From JBHENN01 sp046262015 (lineage in GTDB: Bacteria > Actinomycetota > CADDZG01 > WHSQ01): a stretch of 22,424 nt of DNA. Below, in pieces: positions 7,902-16,170 of this stretch. The translations under genes were made by a program, and so were the position numbers. Each line of letters begins with the position of its first letter. Position 1 is the first letter of the stretch. The stretch spans positions 1-22,424 of the forward strand of contig JBHENN010000093.1 in the NCBI GenBank assembly GCA_046262015.1, in the 5' to 3' direction. The notes beneath the pieces were generated by a model. That model did no database searches and was not told the DNA's origin. It saw only the letters and a program-made list of their open reading frames with translations.

Positions 7902-8456
7902 GTGTCGGCGGCTCAACGCGTGGAGGCCGAGGAAGCTCTCGACCGGGTCCGCGACGCGCTCGGCGAGCGCGTCCGCGAGGTGAGGCTCGAGCGGGATCAG
8001 GTGCACGTGCACTGCGACAAGGACCATCTGGTTGAGGTGATGACGGTGCTCCGGGACGCGCCGGAGCTCCGCTGCCGCTTCTTCACGTTCCTCTCTGCGA
8101 TCGACTGGACCGCGTTCGAAGGGCGCGCCGAGGAGGGTCTCGAGCTCCTCGTCCACGTTTACTCACCCGAGCACGTGGTGCACGTCAGCGTCAGGGTGCC
8201 GTTGGGCGCGCCGGACGGCGACCTCAGCTGCCCGAGCATCAGCGCGATCTACAAGGGCGCCCTGTGGGCCGAGCGCGAGATGTTCGACATGTTCGGCATC
8301 GCCTTCCCCGGTCACCCCAAGCTGGTGGGGATCTACCTCCCGGAGGACTTCGAGGGACACCCGCTGCTCAAGTCGTTCAAGCTCCCGAGCCGCGCCCTCG
8401 TCAAGGACTGGCCCGGCGCCAAGGACCCCGACGAAGCCGCCGCAGGGGGACGGTGA
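7902..8456 (+). CDS. nuoC: NADH-quinone oxidoreductase subunit C (second, 11-subunit complex)
   Basis: NuoC (30 kDa/Nqo5 family) is a peripheral structural subunit that packs against NuoD and NuoB. The 184-residue protein is a separate subunit, not fused to NuoD as in E. coli. The family signature is clear: WAEREMFDMFGIAFPGHP starts at residue 122 and is followed by LPEDFEGHPLLKSFKLP. The N-terminal half is a ferredoxin-like alpha/beta fold with a less conserved sequence. GTG at 7902 is preceded by GGGAGG at 7886-7891. The spacing to nuoB (three bases) and nuoD (seven bases) indicates one transcript. The call is secure. Confidence 0.94.
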   Translation: MSAAQRVEAEEALDRVRDALGERVREVRLERDQVHVHCDKDHLVEVMTVLRDAPELRCRFFTFLSAIDWTAFEGRAEEGLELLVHVYSPEHVVHVSVRVPLGAPDGDLSCPSISAIYKGALWAEREMFDMFGIAFPGHPKLVGIYLPEDFEGHPLLKSFKLPSRALVKDWPGAKDPDEAAAGGR

Positions 8457-8463
8457 CCGCGCC

Positions 8464-9630
8464 ATGACCGATCCCCAGGTCGGTGCGACGGTGCGGTGGC
8501 CCGAGGAGGTGGCCGACGAGGTCTCGTCCGGCGGGCTCGACACCCAGGACATGATCCTCAACGTCGGACCGCAGCACCCCGCCACGCACGGCGTCTTCCG
8601 CTTGCTGGCGACGATCAACGGTGAAGTGCTGGTCGAGGCCGAGCCGGTGATCGGTTACATGCACCGAGGCTACGAGAAGCTCGTCGAAGCGCGCGACTAC
8701 CGCCAGATCACGAACCTGATCTCGCGGATGGACTGGCTGTCGGAGATCTGCAACGAGTGGCCCTTGTGGATGGCGGTCGAGCGCATGATGGAGATCGAGG
8801 TCCCACCGCGCGGCGAGTGGCTCCGTCTCACCATGGTCGAGATGAACCGCATCCTCAACCACCTGATGTTCTTCGCATCGTTCGGGGCGGAGCTCGGGGC
8901 TATCACCCCTACCTTCTACGCGTTCCGCGAACGGGAGGACATCCAGTTCGCGCTCGAGATGGCCACCGGTGGTCGCTATCACTTCGGTTTCTTCCGTGCG
9001 GGGGGCATCAAGGAGGACGTGCCCAAGGGGTTCTTCGCCCAGGCGCTCAAAGGGGTACGTCAGGTCATCGACCGGCTCGACCAGTACGAGGACCTCCTCC
9101 TCGGCAACGAGATCTTCAAGGAGCGGACGATGGGGATAGGCGTCCTCGACCGCGAGGTCGCGTACAACTACGGGGTCAGCGGCCCGATCGCGCGCGCTTC
9201 GGGGATCACCATGGACGTGCGCAAGGACGAGCCTTACTCGGTCTACGACCACTTCGACTTCGACGTCCCGGTGGGCACCAACGGGGACTGCTTCGACCGG
9301 TTCTGGGTCCTCGTCCACGAGGTCGTGGAGTCTGCCAAGATCGTCGAGCAGGCGATCGAGGGGATGCCGTCGGGACCGGTGCTGGGCAAGGTCCCGCGCG
9401 TGATCCAGCCCCCGGCCGGCGAGATCTTCGTCCGTAGCGAGAACCCGCTCGGCGAGCTCGGCCTGTACCTGGTGTCCGACGGCGACCGCCGCCCCTACCG
9501 CATCAAGCTGCGCACGCCCTCGTTCAGCAACGTCTCGGTCCTGCCGCACGTGCTGAAGAATACCTTCGTGGCCGACATGATCGCCATCCTCGGCTCGTTC
9601 TTCTTCGTACTCGGGGACATCGATCGCTGA
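8464..9630 (+). CDS. nuoD: NADH-quinone oxidoreductase subunit D (second, 11-subunit complex), altered quinone-site Tyr
   Basis: NuoD (49 kDa/Nqo4 family, related to NiFe-hydrogenase large subunits) forms the quinone-reduction pocket with NuoB. The 388-residue protein has NVGPQHPATHGV near the N-terminus, with the quinone-site His42 equivalent to Thermus Nqo4 His38. It also has RYHFGFFRAGGIKEDVP, with the cluster-N2-proximal His, and ends in the family C-terminus GDIDR. The residue aligned with Thermus Nqo4 Tyr87, normally the second quinone ligand in RMDYL, is Trp91 (RMDWL). No hydrogenase-type CxxC metal ligands are present, as expected for complex I. ATG at 8464 is seven bases after the nuoC stop. 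The family call is secure; altered quinone chemistry is inference. Confidence 0.95.
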   Translation: MTDPQVGATVRWPEEVADEVSSGGLDTQDMILNVGPQHPATHGVFRLLATINGEVLVEAEPVIGYMHRGYEKLVEARDYRQITNLISRMDWLSEICNEWPLWMAVERMMEIEVPPRGEWLRLTMVEMNRILNHLMFFASFGAELGAITPTFYAFREREDIQFALEMATGGRYHFGFFRAGGIKEDVPKGFFAQALKGVRQVIDRLDQYEDLLLGNEIFKERTMGIGVLDREVAYNYGVSGPIARASGITMDVRKDEPYSVYDHFDFDVPVGTNGDCFDRFWVLVHEVVESAKIVEQAIEGMPSGPVLGKVPRVIQPPAGEIFVRSENPLGELGLYLVSDGDRRPYRIKLRTPSFSNVSVLPHVLKNTFVADMIAILGSFFFVLGDIDR

Positions 9631-10655
9631 TGCCGTTCGAGATCCACCTCACCGAATGGCAGATCCTCGCGTTCAAGCTCGTCGTCGTCCTGACGATCGT
9701 GCCGGTCGGTTCCCTCGTCGGTGGCTACGTCCTGCACAAGGAGCTGGCCCACCTGCAGCATCGTCTCGGCCCGATGTATGCGGGCGGCTTCCACGGGTGG
9801 GCGCAGACCCTCGCGGACGGCCTGAAGTTCATCTTCAAGGAGGACATCGTCCCGGCCAACGCCGACAAGACAGTGTTCAAGATCGCGCCGGCGTTGATCT
9901 ACGTGCCGGCGATCATGTTGTACCTGGTGATCCCGATGGACCGGAGCCTCATCGTCGAGGACCTCGACGTCGGGATCTTCTATCTCCTCGCGATCGGGTC
10001 GATCGCGACGATCGGCGTGCTCATGGCGGGGTGGTCCAGCGCCAACAAGTACGCCCTGATCGGGGCCCTGCGGGCGGCCGCGCAGCTGATCGCGTACGAG
10101 CTCCCGATCGTGCTGACGGCCGCGGTGGTCGCGATGCTGGCCGGGACCTTGTCGGTGGTGGGGATCGTCGAGGCCCAGGACTGGCCCTTCGTGATCTGGC
10201 CTCCGGGCATCGGCGCCGCCGCGTTCGCGGTGTTCCTGGTCGGGGCGATGGCCGAGCAGACCCTGCCGCCGTTCGACATGCCCGTCGCCGAGTCCGAGAT
10301 CATCACCGGGCCCTTCACCGAGTACACCGGCATGCGGTTCATCTTCAGCTTCTTCGGCGCGGAGATGGCTCACATGATCGCGTTCGCCGCGATCGCGGCG
10401 ACCCTGTTCCTCGGCGGCTATCGGCCCATCGTGCCGTGGGGGCCGCTCGAGGCGATCCCCGGCATCCTGTGGTTCATGGGGAAGACCTCCTTCATGGTCT
10501 TTCTCATGATCTGGATCCGCTTCACCTTCCCCCGCCTCCGTGAGGACCAGCTTCAGCGGTTCGCGTGGAAGATCCTGATCCCCGTGAGCCTGGGACTGGT
10601 CCTGGCCGCCGGGGCATGGGTCCTGTACGCACCCGACACGGTGTGGGCGCGCTAG
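9630..10655 (+). CDS. nuoH: NADH-quinone oxidoreductase subunit H (second, 11-subunit complex), atypical loop
   Basis: This is a full-length 341-residue NuoH with about eight helices, the membrane anchor of the quinone module. ATG at 9630 overlaps the nuoD stop by one base (TGATG). Conserved parts include RLGPMYAGGFHGWAQTLADG and KEDIVPANADKTVFKIAP in the first half and AESEIITGPFTEYTGMRF in the second. It diverges from the usual pattern: the ERK-type motif after helix 1 reads HKELAHLQHR, and the ETNRxPFD loop reads EQTLPPFD (residues 209-216), so the near-invariant Arg is Leu212. The first-set NuoH in this window keeps ETNRAPFD. Family identity is clear; the effect of the changes is unknown. 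Confidence 0.95.
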   Translation: MPFEIHLTEWQILAFKLVVVLTIVPVGSLVGGYVLHKELAHLQHRLGPMYAGGFHGWAQTLADGLKFIFKEDIVPANADKTVFKIAPALIYVPAIMLYLVIPMDRSLIVEDLDVGIFYLLAIGSIATIGVLMAGWSSANKYALIGALRAAAQLIAYELPIVLTAAVVAMLAGTLSVVGIVEAQDWPFVIWPPGIGAAAFAVFLVGAMAEQTLPPFDMPVAESEIITGPFTEYTGMRFIFSFFGAEMAHMIAFAAIAATLFLGGYRPIVPWGPLEAIPGILWFMGKTSFMVFLMIWIRFTFPRLREDQLQRFAWKILIPVSLGLVLAAGAWVLYAPDTVWAR

Positions 10656-10657
10656 AG

Positions 10658-11806
10658 ATGACGATAGACGAGCGTTCGTCGGCGCACGATCGCAGAAGGA
10701 CCTTCGGCATCGGCCTCCTCAAGGGCATGCGGGTCACCATCAAGCATCTCTTCAAGCACAACACCGTGATCCAGTATCCCGAGGTGAAGCAGGACCTCCC
10801 GGCGCGCACCCGTGGGGTGATAGCGCTCAAGGAGGAGAACTGCACCGTCTGCATGTTGTGCGCGCGTGAGTGCCCCGATTGGTGCATCTACATCGATTCC
10901 CACAAGGAGACGCTTCCTCCCAAGCGCGCCGGGGGACGTCCTCGGAAGCGCAACGTGCTGGATCGCTTCGCGATCGACTACGCCCTGTGCATGTACTGCG
11001 GGATCTGCGTCGAGGTGTGCCCGTACGACGCCCTCTTCTGGAGCCGCGAGTTCGAGTACGCGGAGCTGGACATCCGCGAGCTGACCCACGAGAAGGAGCG
11101 GCTGTCCGATTGGATGGAGTCCGTCCTCCCCCCGCCCCCCCTCGAATCCGGCGCCGAGCTCCCCGGTCAGCCGGCCGGCCCCGGAGCCGCCGACCGGGCC
11201 CCCGCTCCCGGCGCGGGCGCCGAGACCAACGGCCGCCCCGAGCAAGCTGCCGAGGCGCCGCCCGCCGCGGGGCCGCCCGCCGCTGGCGCGACCACAACCG
11301 CGGAGCGCCCCGACCAAGCCACGGCGCCGGCCGCGCCGGCGGAGCCTGAGCAGGCCGCGGAGCCCGAGCAGGCCGCGGAGCCCGAGCAGGCCGCGGAGCC
11401 CGAGCAGGCCGCGGAGCCCGAGGCCGCGGAGGCCGAGCAAGCCGCGGCGCCGTCTCCTCCGAACGTCGCGGTGCCCCACGAGGCGCCCCATCCCGTCCCA
11501 CTCGAGCCCACGGAGGACCCCGAGGCGGTCTATCGGACGGTGCTGGAGGAGCAGAAGGACAAGGGCTCGTCCCCGCAGGTCGCCGAAGCGCGCGCCAAGG
11601 TCGCGCGCGTCAAGGCCGAGCGCGGAATCAGGCGCGGCCCGCAGCCGACCCCGGTCGAGACCGAGAAGAAGGTCCCCAGCGCGCCGATGGCCGGTCACGC
11701 TCCGGAGCCGACGCCGCCCGGGCCCCGCGCCGAGGACATCAAGCCCGATCCCGGCCCGGTAGCCCCCTCTGGGGATGAGACCGAGAACAAGGACGGAGGA
11801 TCCTGA
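10658..11806 (+). CDS. nuoI: NADH-quinone oxidoreductase subunit I with long repetitive C-terminal tail (second complex)
   Basis: This two-[4Fe-4S] subunit is 382 residues, about twice the usual length. Residues 1-157 are an ordinary NuoI with CTVCMLCARECP (Cys62, 65, 68, 72) and CMYCGICVEVCP (Cys111, 114, 117, 121). After VLPPPPLES the protein becomes a low-complexity tail rich in Pro, Ala, Glu and Gly. The tail holds four tandem EPEQAA units (residues 229-252), then a charged helix-like stretch at about 286-330 (EDPEAVYRTVLEEQ, then VAEARAKVARVKAERG), and a second Pro-rich end. The tail stays in frame to a clean TGA that overlaps nuoJ by one base, so it is genuinely coded. ATG at 10658 is two bases after the nuoH stop. 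The tail's function is unknown; docking of an electron-donor protein is one possibility. Confidence 0.93.
   Translation: MTIDERSSAHDRRRTFGIGLLKGMRVTIKHLFKHNTVIQYPEVKQDLPARTRGVIALKEENCTVCMLCARECPDWCIYIDSHKETLPPKRAGGRPRKRNVLDRFAIDYALCMYCGICVEVCPYDALFWSREFEYAELDIRELTHEKERLSDWMESVLPPPPLESGAELPGQPAGPGAADRAPAPGAGAETNGRPEQAAEAPPAAGPPAAGATTTAERPDQATAPAAPAEPEQAAEPEQAAEPEQAAEPEQAAEPEAAEAEQAAAPSPPNVAVPHEAPHPVPLEPTEDPEAVYRTVLEEQKDKGSSPQVAEARAKVARVKAERGIRRGPQPTPVETEKKVPSAPMAGHAPEPTPPGPRAEDIKPDPGPVAPSGDETENKDGGS
11342..11413 (+). repeat. 18-base tandem repeat inside nuoI, four units coding EPEQAA
   Basis: Four consecutive 18-base units of the form GAGCCCGAGCAGGCCGCG lie at 11342, 11360, 11378 and 11396. 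Units 2-4 are identical and unit 1 differs by one base (CCT for CCC). Degenerate units continue to about 11446. The period is a multiple of three, so copy-number change would preserve the reading frame. Confidence 0.9.
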
Positions 11807-12321
11807 TGGCCGACCTGTGGCAGCAGATCCTGTTCTGGATCTTCGCGGTGACCATGGCGGGGTCCGGGCTGCGGGTCGTGACGACCAACAACGTGGTGCA
11901 CGCCGCGCTCTACCTGGTCGTGACCTTGATGGGTGCCGGGCTCATGTACGTCCTGCTGTTCGCCGAGTTCCTCGCGTGGGTCCAGGTGCTCGTGTACGTC
12001 GGCGCCGTAGTCGTCCTGATGCTCTTCGGGCTGATGCTGACGCGCGCTCCCCTGCGAGGGGGAGACCTGGACAACGACCAGCGCGGGATAGCCGCGGTCA
12101 CCGCCCTCGCGCTGTTCGTGGTCCTCACCCTCGTGCTCGTCCCCGCGTTCGACGGGCAGGAGATCGACCTCGCGCGCACCACCGGGACCAAGACGGCGAC
12201 GGTCGGAGAGGTCATCTTCGCCGACTATGTGCTGCCGTTCGAGGCCGTCTCGGTCCTGCTGCTGGCCGCGCTGGTGGGTGCGGTCGTGGTGGCGCGCCGG
12301 GACGACGAGAGGACCGGCTGA
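11806..12321 (+). CDS. nuoJ: NADH-quinone oxidoreductase subunit J (second, 11-subunit complex)
   Basis: NuoJ (ND6 family) is a five-helix membrane subunit. The 171-residue protein has helices at about residues 5-22, 28-50, 55-78, 95-112 and 140-163. The conserved third-helix motif is WVQVLVYVGAVVVLMLFGLML, and DYVLPFEAVSVLLLAALVGAV ends the membrane part. It lacks the charged tail of the first-set NuoJ. ATG at 11806 shares a base with the nuoI stop, and GGAGGA at 11795-11800 lies five bases upstream, so the start is well defined. It is translationally linked to nuoK, whose ATG overlaps the nuoJ TGA by one base. The call is secure. Confidence 0.94.
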   Translation: MADLWQQILFWIFAVTMAGSGLRVVTTNNVVHAALYLVVTLMGAGLMYVLLFAEFLAWVQVLVYVGAVVVLMLFGLMLTRAPLRGGDLDNDQRGIAAVTALALFVVLTLVLVPAFDGQEIDLARTTGTKTATVGEVIFADYVLPFEAVSVLLLAALVGAVVVARRDDERTG

Positions 12322-12626
12322 TGCCGGTCTCGTACTTCCTCGTCCTGTCCGCGCTCCTGTTCTGCATCGGTGTCTACGGGGTGCTTGCCCGCCAGAACGC
12401 GGTCCTGGTCCTGTTGTCGATCGAGCTGATGCTGAACGCCGTCAACATCTATCTCGTCGCCTTCTCCGCGCTGTTGCAGGAGGCAGGCGTGGCAGGGCAG
12501 GTGTTCGCGCTCTTCGTCATCGCGGTGGCGGCCGCCGAGGTCGGGATCGGCCTGGCGATCGTGATCCTGATCTTCCGCAACCGCCAGAGCGTGGATGTCG
12601 ACGAGATGGCGTTGATGAAGTGGTGA
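12321..12626 (+). CDS. nuoK: NADH-quinone oxidoreductase subunit K (second, 11-subunit complex)
   Basis: This is a 101-residue, three-helix ND4L-family subunit. The two buried acidic residues of the central proton path are Glu35 in LLSIELMLNAVNIY and Glu73 in VAAAEVGIGLAI, matching E. coli Glu36 and Glu72. ATG at 12321 overlaps the nuoJ stop by one base, and nuoL begins four bases after the nuoK stop. It has exactly the same length as the first-set NuoK but differs in much of the sequence, so the duplication is old. The call is secure. Confidence 0.95.
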   Translation: MPVSYFLVLSALLFCIGVYGVLARQNAVLVLLSIELMLNAVNIYLVAFSALLQEAGVAGQVFALFVIAVAAAEVGIGLAIVILIFRNRQSVDVDEMALMKW

Positions 12627-12630
12627 GCGG

Positions 12631-14631
12631 ATGATGCTCCTGGCCGCCGAGGAAGAGGTCCTTCGTCCCGGCACGATCGGGCCGTTGATGTGGCTCGTCC
12701 CGCTGCTGCCCTCGCTTGCGTTCTTCGTGATCCTCTTCTTCGGTAAGAAGCTGAGGAACGGGGGCCACGCGGTCGGCATCGGCGCGATCGCCGCAAGCTT
12801 CGCCCTCTCGCTGGTGGGTTTCGCCGAGCTCGCGAGCGAGAAAGCGGGTGTCGAGCGCGCATGGACGTGGTTCGAGGTCGGGGGCTTCGAGATCCAGTTC
12901 GGCATGAACTACGACTTCCTCACGGCCGTGATGTTCGTCGTGGTGACGACGATCTCGTTGCTCGTTCAGATCTACTCCACGAGCTACATGCGGGGCGAGG
13001 CTCGCTACACGATCTTTTTCGCGATGCTCTCGCTGTTCACCGGAGCGATGCTGTTCATGGTCATCGCCAACAACCTGATGCAGCTGTTCGTCGGCTGGGA
13101 ACTGGTTGGGGTGTGCTCGTACTTCCTGATCGGGCACTACTGGGAGGAGAAGGAGAACTCCTCCGCAGCCATGAAGGCGTTCATCACCAACCGGGTGGGC
13201 GATGTGGCCTTTCTGTTCGGCATCTTCGCCCTGTTCACGATCGGCCACACCTTCAACATCCCGGAGCTCAACCATCTCGCCGAGGAGGGGCACATCGGAG
13301 GGACGGCCCTGACGATCGCGGCCCTCCTCATGTTCGGGGGGGTGATCAGCAAGTCGGCGCAGTTCCCTCTGTACGTATGGCTCCCCGACGCGATGGCGGG
13401 ACCGACGCCGGTGTCCGCGCTGATCCACGCGGCGACGATGGTCGTTGCCGGCGTGTACATGGTGGCGCGCATGTTCCTCGTCTTCGAACACGCGAGCGGC
13501 GTCCTGAACGTGGTCGCCATCGTCGCCGCGATCACGATGCTGCTCGCAGCCTTCCTCGCGCTCGTCCAAGACGACATCAAGAGGGTGCTCGCCTACTCCA
13601 CGATCTCGCAGCTGGCCTACATGGTGGCGGCCCTGGGGGTAGGCGCGTTCACTGCCGGCGTGTTCCACCTGTTCACGCACGCGTTCTTCAAGGCTCTGTT
13701 GTTCCTCGGCGCCGGCTCGCTGATCCACTCCGTCCATTCGAACAACATGAGCGACATGGGAGGGCTGCGAAAGTCCATGCCCCATACGTTCCGGACGTTC
13801 ATCATCGGGTCGCTGGCCCTGGCCGGCATCTTCCCCCTCGCCGGGTTCTTCTCCAAGGACGAGATCATCGGTTCGGCCCTGCGCTCCGCGAGCGAGGGCC
13901 GCCAGGCCGCAGCGTGGATCGTGCTGGGGTCGGCGGTAGTCACTGCGTTCCTAACTGCGCTCTACATGACCCGCGCCTGCGTGAAGACGTTCTGGGGCGA
14001 CTACCGGGGCCACGGCCATCCGCACGAGAGTGACGGCGCGATGGTCACGCCACTGTGGATTCTGGCGGCCGGCTCGGTGACCGTCGGCTTCCTCGGTATC
14101 CCCGTGATCGGGCCCTTCCAGAAGTGGATCACCGTGCCGGGCGAGCACCACCCGGGGTTCTCGACCTTCTACAACGTCCTGCTGCCCGCCGGCTCGGTAT
14201 TGATCGCGCTCGCCGGGATCGGACTGGGCTGGATGCTGTTCCAGCGAGGACGGTGGCGGGTTGATCTCCTCGGAGGGCCGTTCGCGTGGCTGTACCGTTT
14301 CGTCGCGAACAAGTACTACCTCGACGACCTCTATCTGAAGGGCATCGTGCGACCGATCCAGTACCCGCTGGCGCGCGCCACCTACTGGACCAACCAGCGG
14401 TTGCTGGACGGCGCCGTGAACGGCTCTGCGGCAGCGACCCTGGCGACCTCTCACGTCATGTACCACGGCGTCGATCAGAGCGTCATCGACCGGGCGGTCA
14501 ACGGGGCCGCAGGTCTCACCGGTATGTCGGGCGGCGTCCTCAGATACATCCAGTCGGGCAACGTGCAGCGCTATGCGGCGATCCTGTTCGCCGCGGTGGC
14601 GCTCGCGGTGGCGGTCTATGCGTTCACCTAG
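12631..14631 (+). CDS. nuoL: NADH-quinone oxidoreductase subunit L (second, 11-subunit complex)
   Basis: This is the ND5-family proton-pumping subunit, 666 residues and slightly longer than the first-set NuoL. Key residues are Glu157 in GWELVGVCSYFLIG, Lys241 in ISKSAQFPLYVWLPDAM, and the His and Lys of HAATMVVAGVYM and DIKRVLAYSTISQLAYM. These correspond to E. coli Glu144 and Lys229. The C-terminal third, after about residue 500, contains the lateral helix and ends in a final hydrophobic anchor. ATG at 12631 is used; a second ATG follows immediately at 12634 and cannot be excluded. It lies four bases after nuoK and 18 bases before nuoM, with GAAGGGGG between as the nuoM ribosome site. Confidence 0.96.
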   Translation: MMLLAAEEEVLRPGTIGPLMWLVPLLPSLAFFVILFFGKKLRNGGHAVGIGAIAASFALSLVGFAELASEKAGVERAWTWFEVGGFEIQFGMNYDFLTAVMFVVVTTISLLVQIYSTSYMRGEARYTIFFAMLSLFTGAMLFMVIANNLMQLFVGWELVGVCSYFLIGHYWEEKENSSAAMKAFITNRVGDVAFLFGIFALFTIGHTFNIPELNHLAEEGHIGGTALTIAALLMFGGVISKSAQFPLYVWLPDAMAGPTPVSALIHAATMVVAGVYMVARMFLVFEHASGVLNVVAIVAAITMLLAAFLALVQDDIKRVLAYSTISQLAYMVAALGVGAFTAGVFHLFTHAFFKALLFLGAGSLIHSVHSNNMSDMGGLRKSMPHTFRTFIIGSLALAGIFPLAGFFSKDEIIGSALRSASEGRQAAAWIVLGSAVVTAFLTALYMTRACVKTFWGDYRGHGHPHESDGAMVTPLWILAAGSVTVGFLGIPVIGPFQKWITVPGEHHPGFSTFYNVLLPAGSVLIALAGIGLGWMLFQRGRWRVDLLGGPFAWLYRFVANKYYLDDLYLKGIVRPIQYPLARATYWTNQRLLDGAVNGSAAATLATSHVMYHGVDQSVIDRAVNGAAGLTGMSGGVLRYIQSGNVQRYAAILFAAVALAVAVYAFT

Positions 14632-14649
14632 AAGGGGGTCGGGGACCTG

Positions 14650-16170
14650 ATGGAGCAATGGATCGATAGCTGGGGCTTGAGCGCGGTCACCTTCCTGCCG
14701 ATCATCGGCGCGATCGTCCTGCTGTTCGTTCCATCGGCGGCCGAGCGTGCCGTCAAGCTCGTCGGAAGCCTGTTCGCCTTCCTCGCCCTTGTCGCCGCGG
14801 GACTGGTCGCGGCGCGCTTCGACTACGGCCGGTCGGGCGACATGCAGCTCGACGTCAACGAGGAATGGATCCCGACGATAGATGCCAACTACCACGTCGG
14901 CGTCGACGGTATCTCCCTGCCGCTGCTGGTGCTCTCGGCCCTGATCTGCTTCCTCTGCATGGTCTACCTGTGGTGGCACGTACCGGCTCCGGGCAAGACG
15001 AAGGCCTTCTTCGCGCTCGTGCTGCTGCTCGAGACGGGCATGAACGGCAGCTTCGTCGCACTAGACCTGATCCTCTTCTTCGTCTTCTGGGAGCTGGTCC
15101 TCGTCCCGATGTACTTCATGATCGGCGTGTGGGGAGGACCCCGACGGGAGTACGCCGCCGTGAAGTTCTTCCTCTACACCCTGTTCGGCTCGATCTTCAT
15201 GCTGCTCGGGTTCCTCGCTCTGTTCTTCAAGGGTGGGAGCTTCGACATGATCGAGCTGATAGGCAAGGGCGACGAGCTGACCCCTGCTTTCCAGAACCTC
15301 GTCTTCTTCGGGCTGTTCCTGGGGTTCGCGATCAAGGTCCCGATGTGGCCCTTCCATACGTGGCTACCCGACGCCCATACCGAGGCCCCTACGGTGGGCT
15401 CGGTGCTGCTGGCGGCGATCCTGCTGAAGATGGGGACGTACGGGTTCGTGCGCATCGCGCTGCCGATCCTGCCCGATGCCGCCATCGTGTTCGCGCCGGT
15501 GATCGGGATACTCGCGGTGATCGCCATCATCTACGGAGCCCTGTGCTGCATGGCGCAGACCGACCTCAAACGGCTGATCGCGTTCTCGTCGGTCGGCCAC
15601 ATGGGATTCGTGATGCTGGGGATCGCGACCCTGACCCCTGAGGGCATCAACGGGGCGGTCTTCGGGATGGTGGCTCACGGCCTCATCACCGGGATGCTGT
15701 TCTTCCTCGCGGGGTCGATCCACGAGCGCTATCACACGCGCGAGATCGCCGCCCTCGGTGGGATGCTCCAGCAGATCCCCCGCTTCGGCACCTTGTTCAC
15801 CTACGCGGCCATCGCCTCGTTGGGTCTGCCGGGGCTCGCGGGATTCTGGGGGGAGATGCTTGCCCTCCTCGGCTCTTACAGCCCCCACGAAGCCCTCAGC
15901 GTCCCGCTCTTCCGCCTGCTCATGGTCGGCGGTGGCATCGGGACGGTTCTGACGGCGGGCTATCTGTTGTGGACGATCCAGCGCGTGAACCTGGGCCGGC
16001 CGCGCGAGCAGTTCGCCGACGGCCACGGCATCTTCGATGTCGTCGCCCTCGAGTGGTACGCGTGGGCCCCGCTGCTCGCGCTGATCCTCGCCGCGGGTCT
16101 CTTCCCCAAGCTGGTGCTGGGCGTGACGAACGGCGCGGTGGAGAACCTCCTCGGAGCGTTCGGGTCCTAG
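14650..16170 (+). CDS. nuoM: NADH-quinone oxidoreductase subunit M (second, 11-subunit complex)
   Basis: This is the ND4-family antiporter-like subunit, 506 residues. The helix-5 Glu is Glu148 in FWELVLVPMYFMIGVWG, and the helix-7 Lys is Lys229 in FAIKVPMWPFHTWLPDAHTE. LLKMGTYG, LIAFSSVGHMGF and ASLGLPGLAGFWGE follow in family order. ATG at 14650 is preceded at about 11 bases by GAAGGGGG (14631-14638). The TAG stop at 16168-16170 is directly followed by the nuoN ATG with no spacer. All residues expected for proton translocation are in place, so this second complex is probably a working pump and not a degenerating copy. Confidence 0.96.
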   Translation: MEQWIDSWGLSAVTFLPIIGAIVLLFVPSAAERAVKLVGSLFAFLALVAAGLVAARFDYGRSGDMQLDVNEEWIPTIDANYHVGVDGISLPLLVLSALICFLCMVYLWWHVPAPGKTKAFFALVLLLETGMNGSFVALDLILFFVFWELVLVPMYFMIGVWGGPRREYAAVKFFLYTLFGSIFMLLGFLALFFKGGSFDMIELIGKGDELTPAFQNLVFFGLFLGFAIKVPMWPFHTWLPDAHTEAPTVGSVLLAAILLKMGTYGFVRIALPILPDAAIVFAPVIGILAVIAIIYGALCCMAQTDLKRLIAFSSVGHMGFVMLGIATLTPEGINGAVFGMVAHGLITGMLFFLAGSIHERYHTREIAALGGMLQQIPRFGTLFTYAAIASLGLPGLAGFWGEMLALLGSYSPHEALSVPLFRLLMVGGGIGTVLTAGYLLWTIQRVNLGRPREQFADGHGIFDVVALEWYAWAPLLALILAAGLFPKLVLGVTNGAVENLLGAFGS

